From NCBI GenBank assembly GCA_025362115.1, contig JANYIK010000048.1, positions 1 through 7,325 on the forward strand: DNA of 7,325 nucleotides. Direction: 5' to 3'. The position numbers and the translations under genes are program-made. This document shows positions 1 through 4,982 of the stretch, piece after piece. The DNA comes from Methylophilaceae bacterium. GTDB taxonomy: Bacteria > Pseudomonadota > Gammaproteobacteria > Burkholderiales > Methylophilaceae. Within the stretch, counting starts at the first letter, position 1, and each line of letters begins with the position of its first letter. The notes beneath the pieces are model-generated. The model ran no database searches. It was not told where the DNA came from and worked only from the letters and a program-made list of their open reading frames with translations.

Positions 1-509
1 GCTAGGCGTAGGTGCTGCAGGAGGTAATTCCTTTACCTCCTGTGGTGAGTTCTCGTTTAGAACCTTAGCAACGGCGGCAGGTTGCGGATCAACCTTAGCG
101 GCAGCACTCGCCAGCTTTGGCTGTTCGCTCTGCTCTTGTGATTGGTAGATGTTGTAGTAATAGTAAATCCCTCCACCAGCACCTGCTAAAATGGCAAAAA
201 CCCCGCAAATAATGAATACCATTAACCTAGATTTGGAGGCTGGTTTTTCTGGTGCGGGTGAGCTGCTTGGCGCAGCAGGGTTGCTAGGAGTTGGAATGCC
301 TGCTTGCGGCTTTGGAATTTCTGGGACAGGTTGAACGACTGGTTCAGCAGTTGGCGTAACCGAAGGTTTTGGTGCTGGTTGAGAAGGCGATGGAGCTTGC
401 GGCGCTAATTTAATCTCGGGGGGGGCGTTACACCTTGCATTAAATTACCACAAGCGCTACAAAACTTCACGCCGTCCTTATTAGGCGCACCACATTGACG
501 ACAAAACAT
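1..509 (-). pseudogene. Zinc-ribbon, proline-rich, single-pass membrane protein; frameshifted at a C8 run and cut by the window edge
   Basis: From the ATG at 509 the first frame encodes a zinc ribbon with two CxxC pairs (C3/C6 and C17/C20), then runs into a TAG at 407-405 after only 34 codons. If one C is added to the run of eight C (418-425), the frame stays open to base 1. It then encodes a linker rich in Pro, Ala and Ser, one hydrophobic segment (about residues 95-118, ending GGGIYYYY) and a charged, Ala/Pro-rich stretch that leaves the window. This layout, a cytoplasmic zinc ribbon tethered to a membrane anchor with a periplasmic tail, is common among bacterial proteins of unknown role, and I assign no function. 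A GGGAG ribosome site lies 5-6 bases before the ATG. The break could be a sequencing error, a true loss, or a switching tract. The domain layout is clear; the status of the gene is not. Confidence 0.7.
418..425. repeat. Homopolymer run of eight G (C on the coding strand)
   Basis: Eight consecutive G on the plus strand fall just after the zinc-ribbon codons of the minus-strand gene. The reading frame breaks exactly here: eight bases give a short product ending at 405, and nine would give the full membrane protein. Runs of this kind are prone to slipped-strand change and also to sequencing miscounts. Confidence 0.9.
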
Positions 510-542
510 GAAAACTCCCTTTTTGTTCGTTAGTTTTTCGGA

Positions 543-570
543 ATCTTAGCTTAATCTCTGTGTGATGTAA
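543..570 (-). promoter_or_regulatory. Possible sigma-70 type promoter for the zinc-ribbon gene
   Basis: On the minus strand, TTACAT (570-565) and TAAGAT (548-543) are separated by 16 bases. This would place a transcript start near 536, about 27 bases before the ATG at 509. Each box matches consensus at only four or five positions. The main support is its position in the gap between soxZ and the zinc-ribbon gene. Confidence 0.3.
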
Positions 571-638
571 CGCAATATGTTTTAGGCTCGTTGACAGTCT
601 AGTTTCGGATGTCAGTAATTGCAGACGGCCTAGCGGGC

Positions 639-956
639 TTAAGCCGCAGTGATGGCCGCTTCTATATTGTTCGATTCGCCCTTATTGTCCATCCAAGTCA
701 CCCTAATTTTGTCGCCAATCTTGGCGTCTTTCAGATAGAACGTCAGGTAGGGGTTTTTGGCAATTCCTGTTCCCCACTGCGCTTCTAGGACAATTTTGTC
801 ATTCAGTGAGGCACTTACTTGCTGGATGAAGTGGGCAGGAACGATCTCGTCGAAGTCGTTCTTGCGCCGCCCGGTTTCCATAGGGTGCAGCATGAGGACT
901 TTGACTTCAGTGGTGTCGCCTTTAAGCATTGCACGTATTTTCATCAAGTCAGCCAT
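639..956 (-). CDS. soxZ: Thiosulfate oxidation carrier subunit SoxZ
   Basis: SoxZ pairs with SoxY to form the periplasmic carrier on which sulfur intermediates travel during thiosulfate oxidation. The 105-residue product has the usual family length and an immunoglobulin-like beta fold pattern. Recognisable stretches are the N-terminal MKIRA strand, the LMLHPMETGRRKN segment and the NPYLTFYLKD segment. It has no signal peptide of its own, consistent with export as a complex carried by the Tat signal of SoxY. The start at 956 shares one base with the soxY stop (TAATG). Its ribosome site GGAGG (970-966) lies inside the last codons of soxY, nine bases before the ATG, so translation of the two is probably coupled. 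The stop is at 641-639. No other sox gene follows in the window, so the partner oxidases must be elsewhere or absent. Confidence 0.93.
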   Translation of the reverse strand: MADLMKIRAMLKGDTTEVKVLMLHPMETGRRKNDFDEIVPAHFIQQVSASLNDKIVLEAQWGTGIAKNPYLTFYLKDAKIGDKIRVTWMDNKGESNNIEAAITAA

Positions 957-1393
957 TAACCACAGCCTCCAACGGCAACCTGAATATTTTTTGATGCCTC
1001 GTAGTAACGGTCTCCGACTTTCACAATCACCTTCAGTTCACAGGTTTCAGCCAGCTTTACACGAGTAATCAGCTTGGGAATCGCGCCATTACTGAACATA
1101 AAGTTGGCAATCAGTGAAGTGGGGTTTTTGTCTGCCAGGATGGCGATGGCTTCGGTGTTGGGAATGTGGCTTTCTACCTCAATCTGCACGATAGCACCAT
1201 TCTCGGCGAAATCGGGGGCAACCAAGTCAATCTCACTGCTGGATTGTGGCCGGGTGATTCCTAACCCCTGCAAGGCCGCTTCTGGCTTGGTGGCTGCAAA
1301 TGCGGCCTTGTTCCACACTGCTGCCACCGCGCGTAGCGGCACTAAGGCTAATAACGCGGCGGCTGATTTTAGAAAGTTTCTGCGGGTTATCAT
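956..1393 (-). CDS. soxY: Thiosulfate oxidation carrier protein SoxY, Tat-exported
   Basis: SoxY covalently carries sulfane and sulfonate intermediates on a cysteine at the tip of its flexible C-terminus. The 145-residue product opens with a twin-arginine signal (TRRNFLK, residues 3-9), a hydrophobic stretch and likely cleavage around residues 24-34. It ends VAVGGCG, with Cys144 as the expected carrier residue. The textbook ending is GGCGG, so this copy is one glycine short. A second cysteine, Cys118, is present; from recollection, classical SoxY has only the terminal one in the mature protein. The ATG at 1393 overlaps the bepA stop by four bases (ATGA), and the soxZ start overlaps its own stop, so all three should share a message. 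Family assignment is firm. Whether it serves full Sox thiosulfate oxidation or another sulfur transfer cannot be told here. Confidence 0.92.
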   Translation of the reverse strand: MITRRNFLKSAAALLALVPLRAVAAVWNKAAFAATKPEAALQGLGITRPQSSSEIDLVAPDFAENGAIVQIEVESHIPNTEAIAILADKNPTSLIANFMFSNGAIPKLITRVKLAETCELKVIVKVGDRYYEASKNIQVAVGGCG

Positions 1394-2817
1394 TCTTTGG
1401 GTTTGTTGTCGTTGATAAGTTGTTGCAGTTGCTTCAAGCGTGCTTCAACAATAGAGAGCTGATAGAAATCGCCATCGCCGCTTTTCAGCGCCAGCTCCAT
1501 CTGCTCCGCCGCGCCGTCAAGATTAAAGCTACGATAATACGCCTCGCCCTGTGCTTGGTGGCGCAATAAATCTTTGCCTTGAGCGGCATAGGCGCGAGAT
1601 TGTAGCTCATACAAATAACCATCATTGGGGAAGGCGAGCTGCTTGTCTTGCAGCAGTTTCAAGACCTCATCGTTGCGATTCAACAGCAACAGATTCTCGG
1701 CATAGCCGTAGATGAGCGCGCGATGTTTGGGGTAAACATTTAGTGCGCTACGATATTGGTTCAGCGTATCCAGCGGGCGGTCTTGCGCTTGTAGTATCTG
1801 TGCCGCTAGCGTCTCCAGCATGGGGTGAGAGGGGATGGTGGCGCGAATTTTGTCCAACTGTTGCTGGGCTTGATCCAAGCTACGTTCGCGCATCAGCGCT
1901 AGCGCATAGCCGTAGCGCTGGGCGGCTTCATTGCTGTATTTCTTCTCAGCCAAACTGTTGGCAAAGTATTTTGCAGTGTCCGTCGCATTACCTTCAGCAG
2001 CCCGCAGTTTGGCGCGGATGAGATGGAATTCGATGCTATCGAGCACTTGTTTGTACGGAGTTTGCTCCACACGGTTTCGCATATCGGTAATGCGCTCGGT
2101 GGACAGTGGGTGGGTACGCAAAAATGACGGTGCGCTGCCGTCTATAAAGCGAGTGCCTTTCATTAAGGTTTCAAAAAACGCAGGCATGGCACGGTTGTCA
2201 AAACCAGAAGCCTCTAGTATTTGCAAGCCCACGCGGTCGGCCTCGCGTTCGTGTTCGCGGGTGAAGTCCAAGGTGCGCTGTAACAGACCGGCTTGGGTGG
2301 ACATTAGGGCTGCACTTCCCAACTGTGGATTGGCACGCGCCATGAGGATAGACAGCGCCATCAAGCCCAGCGAAGGTAGAGTGGCACGTTTCTGCTCGGC
2401 CATCATGCGCGCCATGTGGCGCTGGACCACATGGCCGATTTCGTGTGCCAACACGCTAGCGAGCTCGGATTCGCTACGAGTATTCAAAATTAAGCCGGTG
2501 TGCATACCTACAAACCCACCGGGTAGAGCAAAGGCGTTGATAGTAGGGTCTGCAATGACGAAAAAGTAAAATGCTTGCTGGTTGTCGGCACTATGCGTAA
2601 CCAAGTGGTACCCCAGCGTATTGACGTAATCAGCGACTTCAACATCATTTACCAATTCGCCGCTACCGCGGATTTCACGCATGACTTCTTCACCTATGCG
2701 ACGTTCATCTTGCGGGGTCAACACGGTTTGCGAGTAATCACCCAGATCCGGCAACCCTTCGGCCAAGGCAGCAGGCGCAAGTAATAAAACGCCCGCCAAT
2801 AGATAGGAAAGTTTCAT
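1390..2817 (-). CDS. bepA: M48 family periplasmic metalloprotease with C-terminal TPR-like repeats (BepA/YfgC-like)
   Basis: BepA-type proteins are periplasmic zinc proteases that help assemble outer-membrane proteins such as LptD and degrade misfolded ones. I place the start at 2817: it gives a clean signal peptide (MKLSYLLAGVLLLAPAALA, cut before EG) and 475 residues, close to the 487 of E. coli BepA. An upstream in-frame ATG at 2859 would add 14 polar residues that spoil the signal. The zinc site is visible as HEIGH at residues 125-129, with the third ligand probably Glu192 in the EREAD stretch. Residues from about 260 to 470 are Ala/Leu-rich helical repeats typical of TPRs. No good ribosome site precedes 2817. 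The gene heads an apparent operon with soxY and soxZ. A role in maturing secreted sulfur proteins is only a guess from position. Confidence 0.88.
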   Translation of the reverse strand: MKLSYLLAGVLLLAPAALAEGLPDLGDYSQTVLTPQDERRIGEEVMREIRGSGELVNDVEVADYVNTLGYHLVTHSADNQQAFYFFVIADPTINAFALPGGFVGMHTGLILNTRSESELASVLAHEIGHVVQRHMARMMAEQKRATLPSLGLMALSILMARANPQLGSAALMSTQAGLLQRTLDFTREHEREADRVGLQILEASGFDNRAMPAFFETLMKGTRFIDGSAPSFLRTHPLSTERITDMRNRVEQTPYKQVLDSIEFHLIRAKLRAAEGNATDTAKYFANSLAEKKYSNEAAQRYGYALALMRERSLDQAQQQLDKIRATIPSHPMLETLAAQILQAQDRPLDTLNQYRSALNVYPKHRALIYGYAENLLLLNRNDEVLKLLQDKQLAFPNDGYLYELQSRAYAAQGKDLLRHQAQGEAYYRSFNLDGAAEQMELALKSGDGDFYQLSIVEARLKQLQQLINDNKPKE

Positions 2818-2820
2818 ACT

Positions 2821-2831
2821 GTTATGATAAC
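2821..2831. promoter_or_regulatory. Palindrome in the bepA/moaC divergent gap
   Basis: The 11-base sequence GTTATGATAAC is a perfect 5+1+5 inverted repeat in the 40 bases between the bepA start (2817) and the moaC start (2858). It contains TATGAT on the plus strand and TATCAT on the minus strand, each one base from the TATAAT -10 consensus. It could therefore serve as overlapping -10 elements for both genes, or as a small operator. No convincing -35 was found on either strand, so the call is tentative. Confidence 0.3.
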
Positions 2832-2857
2832 GGCTTAATTGTTTAAGTTCATGCCCC

Positions 2858-3337
2858 ATGTCCCAACTTACCCATTTCGATAACGCTGGCCAAGCTCACA
2901 TGGTAGACGTGGCAACCAAGGCAGAAACTCAACGAGTCGCTGTGGCCAGTGGCCGCATCAAGATGCAGAGTGAAACGTTGAAAATGATTGTTGTGGGCGA
3001 CACAAAAAAAGGCGATGTGCTGGGTATCGCTAGAATCGCTGCCATTCAAGGTTCCAAGCGCACTTCCGAGTTAATTCCTTTGTGTCATCCCATCAGCTTA
3101 ACTAAAGTCGGGGTCGAATTCAGCATCAATCAAGAAGATTCCGAAATCACCTGCATCGTCACTGCTGAAACCGTAGGCCGAACCGGCGTGGAAATGGAAG
3201 CACTAACTGCCACCAGTGTGGCTTTACTGACGATTTATGATATGTGCAAAGCCGTGGATCGAGGCATGACCATGCACGACATCAAGCTGCTGGAGAAATC
3301 CGGTGGCAAGTCCGGGCATTGGCGCGCCAAGACCTAA
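2858..3337 (+). CDS. moaC: Cyclic pyranopterin monophosphate synthase MoaC
   Basis: MoaC works with MoaA in the first stage of molybdenum cofactor synthesis, converting 3',8-cyclo-7,8-dihydro-GTP to cyclic pyranopterin monophosphate in the cytoplasm. The 159-residue product matches the usual family length. It starts with the expected LTHFD...MVDV opening and carries KKGDV (Lys51), LCHPI (His77), TGVEMEALTA (residues 109-118) and DMCKAVD (Asp128 and Lys131). By recollection these residue numbers coincide with the active-site numbering of the E. coli enzyme. The sequence near 144-152 (LLEKSGGKSG) is the usual C-terminal motif. The start at 2858 has no clear Shine-Dalgarno sequence but gives the standard N-terminus. 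Its end overlaps the stop of the convergent EVE gene by four bases. No other molybdopterin gene is in the window. Confidence 0.96.
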   Translation: MSQLTHFDNAGQAHMVDVATKAETQRVAVASGRIKMQSETLKMIVVGDTKKGDVLGIARIAAIQGSKRTSELIPLCHPISLTKVGVEFSINQEDSEITCIVTAETVGRTGVEMEALTATSVALLTIYDMCKAVDRGMTMHDIKLLEKSGGKSGHWRAKT

Positions 3338-3789
3338 AGCAGCCCAAGAATAAATTCCCACTCACGCGGATCCACTGGCGTAATAGATAGCCGGTTGCCG
3401 CGCTGCAATATGCGTAGATGCTCCAATTCAGGATAAGTACGTAGCTCAGACAAGCTCAGCAAGCGTGTTTTGCGTACCAGCTTCACCTCTACATTCATCC
3501 AGCGCGGGTTTTCTGGTGTGGATTTGGGGTCGAAATATCTATGCTTAGGGTCAAATTGGGTACGGTCTGGATAGGCCAGCGTAGTGACTTCTGCCAAACC
3601 CGCAATGCCTGGCTCAGTGCAGTTGGAATGATAAAAAAATACACCGTCACCCAACTGCATTTGGTCGCGCATAAAATTGCGTGCTTGGTAGTTGCGCACA
3701 CCATACCAATCCACGCTTTGATTGGGCAATGTAGCAAGGTCGTCAATGGAAACGTCCGAGGGCTCGGACTTCATCAGCCAGTAGCGCAT
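3334..3789 (-). CDS. EVE domain-containing protein (THYN1-like, PUA superfamily)
   Basis: EVE domains belong to the PUA-like fold and are thought to recognise modified bases in DNA or RNA; the bacterial stand-alone form has no settled role. The 151-residue product is essentially one EVE domain, with MRYWLMKSEP at the N-terminus, WYGVRNYQARNFMRD at about 28-42, GDGVFFYHSN at 47-56, GIAGLAEV at about 61-68 and a C-terminal RGNRLSITPV segment. The ATG at 3789 gives the standard N-terminus, although no ribosome site is visible before it. The gene lies about 25 bases after the 3' end of the 6S RNA on the same strand, where enterobacteria have ygfA (fau). It may be expressed by read-through from zapA and 6S. 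It ends in a 4-base overlap with moaC. Confidence 0.9.
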   Translation of the reverse strand: MRYWLMKSEPSDVSIDDLATLPNQSVDWYGVRNYQARNFMRDQMQLGDGVFFYHSNCTEPGIAGLAEVTTLAYPDRTQFDPKHRYFDPKSTPENPRWMNVEVKLVRKTRLLSLSELRTYPELEHLRILQRGNRLSITPVDPREWEFILGLL

Positions 3790-3813
3790 GGAGAGTGAGT
3801 CAAGAAGAAAAAA

Positions 3814-3990
3814 TAAATCCCCGCGAGTGTCGTCTTGGCCGTGCTCCTGAACGCTGGGCGTCAGGGGGTCGCAACGTAGAACACATCAGGCATGCCCGAT
3901 AAGGGCACGCACAACAGCATTCGGAGTGGTCACAACCAATGCAAACATATTGGTTCAAGAAGTTAAAGCCTCAACGAACACTGCAGGGAA
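3814..3990 (-). ncRNA. ssrS: 6S RNA (SsrS), regulator of RNA polymerase
   Basis: 6S RNA binds sigma-70 RNA polymerase by imitating an open promoter and accumulates in stationary phase. Read on the minus strand, the 5' arm CCCTGCAGTGTTCGT (3988-3974) pairs with the 3' arm ACGACACTCGCGGGG (about 3833-3819) with one bulged base, forming the closing stem. The middle is capped by an 8-bp hairpin (GCGTGCCC...GGGCATGC, loop TTATC, about 3910-3890), as in the family. The length, about 177 bases, agrees with the 184 of E. coli 6S. The 3' arm runs directly into a U-rich tract (about 3817-3804) that could end transcription. Position right after zapA is the conserved location. Exact ends are estimated, and 5' processing from a zapA transcript is possible because no strong separate promoter was found. 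Confidence 0.85.
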
Positions 3991-4024
3991 ACTTAAAAAC
4001 GGTTACGAACGGCCAGAGTGCTTG

Positions 4025-4330
4025 TTAGAACAGTGCTTCCTGATCCAGCAAGGCTTGATCCAGACGTTCCTGCATGGAATTGATTCTACGCTGAAGACTC
4101 CCGATGTCAACACCACCAGTGCGCGTATTGAGAAGTTCGTTGGTGATATTGAGTGCCGCCATGATGGCGATGCGTTCGACGCCCACTAGCTTACCAGAAT
4201 CGCGGATTTCTCCCATACGTTTATCTAGGAAATCCACGGCGGCCAATAGACCCTCTTCCTCTTCTTCTGGGCATGCTATGCGGAAATCGCGCCCCATGAT
4301 GGAGACATCTACATTCTTCACAGCGCTCAC
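4025..4330 (-). CDS. zapA: Cell division protein ZapA
   Basis: ZapA binds FtsZ and bundles its filaments to stabilise the division ring. The 101-residue product has the family's N-terminal strands with the VDVSIMGRDFRIACPEEEE pattern. A long helix follows (about residues 25-101, with GVERIAIMAALNITNELL in the middle) that forms the coiled-coil dimer. The length is close to E. coli ZapA (109). The start codon is GTG at 4330-4328, overlapping the stop of the upstream ZapB-like gene (GTGA), so the two are probably translationally coupled. The 6S RNA gene begins about 35 bases after its stop, the arrangement seen across proteobacteria. Identity is firm from sequence and context. Confidence 0.94.
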   Translation of the reverse strand: MSAVKNVDVSIMGRDFRIACPEEEEEGLLAAVDFLDKRMGEIRDSGKLVGVERIAIMAALNITNELLNTRTGGVDIGSLQRRINSMQERLDQALLDQEALF

Positions 4331-4551
4331 AGGGTTTCCTCAGAGGTTTCTTGACTAATTTCTTGGGGCAATTTTTGCATGATGGACTGCAAACGGCTGC
4401 TGGCGAGCAACATATTATCCTTGAGCTGGCGACCGTCATCTTGCGCCTTTGCTAGCGCTTGGCGCAGTTGGTGGTTCTCTATTTTCAAGCGCTCGCTTTG
4501 TGTAATAAAACGCTCCAGCGTCGCTTCTAATATTTTCAAATCAGCTTCCAT
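4327..4551 (-). CDS. Small coiled-coil ZapB-like protein upstream of zapA
   Basis: The 74-residue product is almost entirely helical with leucine/isoleucine heptads (MEADLKILEATLERF...) followed by a polar, acidic tail (EISQETSEETL). It resembles the short coiled-coil family commonly found directly before zapA in beta- and gammaproteobacteria (TIGR02449 type, sometimes named ZapB-like). Such proteins are presumed to act with ZapA at the division ring, but that role is inferred from neighbourhood here. The ATG at 4551 has no ribosome site in front of it. The promoter found upstream would place the transcript start on the A of the ATG, which would make the message leaderless. The stop overlaps the GTG start of zapA by four bases. 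Confidence 0.8.
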   Translation of the reverse strand: MEADLKILEATLERFITQSERLKIENHQLRQALAKAQDDGRQLKDNMLLASSRLQSIMQKLPQEISQETSEETL

Positions 4552-4557
4552 GGTGCA

Positions 4558-4587
4558 ACTATAAAGTTAAAAATGCTTGACAGTCAA
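4558..4587 (-). promoter_or_regulatory. Probable promoter of the zapB-like–zapA–6S unit
   Basis: On the minus strand TTGACT (4587-4582) and TATAGT (4563-4558) stand 18 bases apart; each matches the sigma-70 consensus at five of six positions. Counting seven bases from the end of the -10 box puts the first transcribed base at 4551, the A of the ZapB-like ATG. This agrees with the absence of any ribosome site. Confidence 0.55.
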
Positions 4588-4594
4588 CTGTTAA
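4577..4594. repeat. Imperfect inverted repeat covering the zap promoter -35 box
   Basis: TTGACAGT (4577-4584) and ACTGTTAA (4587-4594) form an 8-base inverted repeat with one mismatch around a CA centre. The -35 box of the minus-strand promoter (4587-4582) lies in its middle, so a dimeric regulator binding here would block it. No regulator family is recognised. Confidence 0.35.
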
Positions 4595-4648
4595 GCTCAA
4601 TTTTTGAAAGTATTACAGTATGTTAGCGCAAACATGTGACAACTCAGC

Positions 4649-4654
4649 TATAAT
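4649..4654 (+). promoter_or_regulatory. -10 box of the btuB leader promoter
   Basis: A perfect TATAAT at 4649-4654 would start transcription near 4661, just before the riboswitch begins. No good -35 lies at the right distance (the six bases 17 upstream read GCGCAA), so the promoter may be weak or helped by an activator. Its position relative to the riboswitch is the main support. Confidence 0.55.
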
Positions 4655-4660
4655 CCAATC

Positions 4661-4890
4661 ACGTTGTCAGGTGTTTCTGAACCCAGTCGGGTAAGGAAAT
4701 TAAACGGGAAACAGGTGCGTTTGGGATGTGTGCCAAACAATGCCTGTGCTGCCCCCGCAACGGTAAGCAAGTGCGGATTCATCAATAAGCCACTGGACGA
4801 TTTAGTCTGGGAAGGCGATGAGTCAAGACTTGTGAGCCCGGAGACCGGCCTAACAGCTAAGTTGGAAATACCGCGAGGGGCGGTGTTGTC
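4661..4890 (+). ncRNA. Cobalamin (vitamin B12) riboswitch
   Basis: The leader binds cobalamin and reduces expression of the transport genes behind it. Conserved parts appear in order: GGGAA (4706-4710); the ACAGG/CCTGT pairing (4711-4715 with 4743-4747) closing a GTTTGG/CCAAAC hairpin (4719-4724 with 4733-4738); the GCCCCCGCAACGGTAAGC segment (4751-4768); GCCACTG (4789-4795); GGGAAGGCGATGAGTC (4809-4824); and the B12 box GAGCCCGGAGACCGGCC (4834-4850). A small hairpin follows, ACCG/CGGT (4870-4873 with 4881-4884), whose GAGGGG loop can kiss the C-rich loop at 4751-4756. No stem followed by a U-run is evident, so control is probably at translation. The btuB start follows about 90 bases later. 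Confidence 0.95.
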
Positions 4891-4917
4891 GGCATAAGCT
4901 TGTTTTTCTTATTCCTG

Positions 4918-4979
4918 TGCTCCCTTGGTGTTTCTATTCCTGAAGCTATGCACGCGGGGTCGTGTGCATTATTGGAGCA
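4918..4979 (+). promoter_or_regulatory. btuB: Possible Shine-Dalgarno-sequestering helix in the btuB leader
   Basis: TGCTCC (4918-4923) is perfectly complementary to GGAGCA (4974-4979), which contains the btuB ribosome site GGAG. Between the arms is an independent 8-bp hairpin, TGCACGCG/CGTGTGCA (4949-4956 with 4961-4968, one G-U pair, loop GGGT), which would bring them together. Its GCGGGG segment (4954-4959) is also complementary to CCCCGC (4753-4758) in the riboswitch. This is a plausible off-state platform, inferred by eye from complementarity alone. Confidence 0.4.
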
Positions 4980-4982
4980 ACC

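Noticed and set aside
591..619. Plus-strand TTGACA followed by AGTAAT, as a promoter antisense to the zinc-ribbon gene or running into soxZ
   Set aside because: The -10 is poor, no plus-strand gene follows, and one good hexamer is expected by chance.
625..650. GGCTTAAGCC palindrome at the soxZ end as a terminator
   Set aside because: The palindrome has no loop and no U-run follows on the minus strand.
1931..2569. 212-codon plus-strand open frame inside bepA
   Set aside because: It is antisense to a well-supported protease gene, is rich in Ser/Arg as expected of a shadow frame, and resembles no family.
2818..2859. Longer BepA start at 2859
   Set aside because: The 14 added residues are polar and would bury the clear signal peptide; the codon also overlaps the moaC start.
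4577..4582. TTGACA as -35 of the btuB promoter
   Set aside because: The TATAAT at 4649 is far too distant and no acceptable -10 lies 16-18 bases after it.
4664..4897. Open frame from a TTG across the btuB leader
   Set aside because: It coincides with the cobalamin riboswitch, whose conserved RNA elements explain the sequence; the frame has no ribosome site or recognisable protein.
4890..4912. T-rich stretch after the riboswitch as an intrinsic terminator
   Set aside because: No stable stem directly precedes the T run; AAGCTT is only a short loopless palindrome.
4962..4982. GTG start giving seven extra residues to BtuB
   Set aside because: The codon lies in the leader hairpin, has no ribosome site, and the extension does not belong to a signal peptide; the ATG at 4983 follows GGAG at the right distance.
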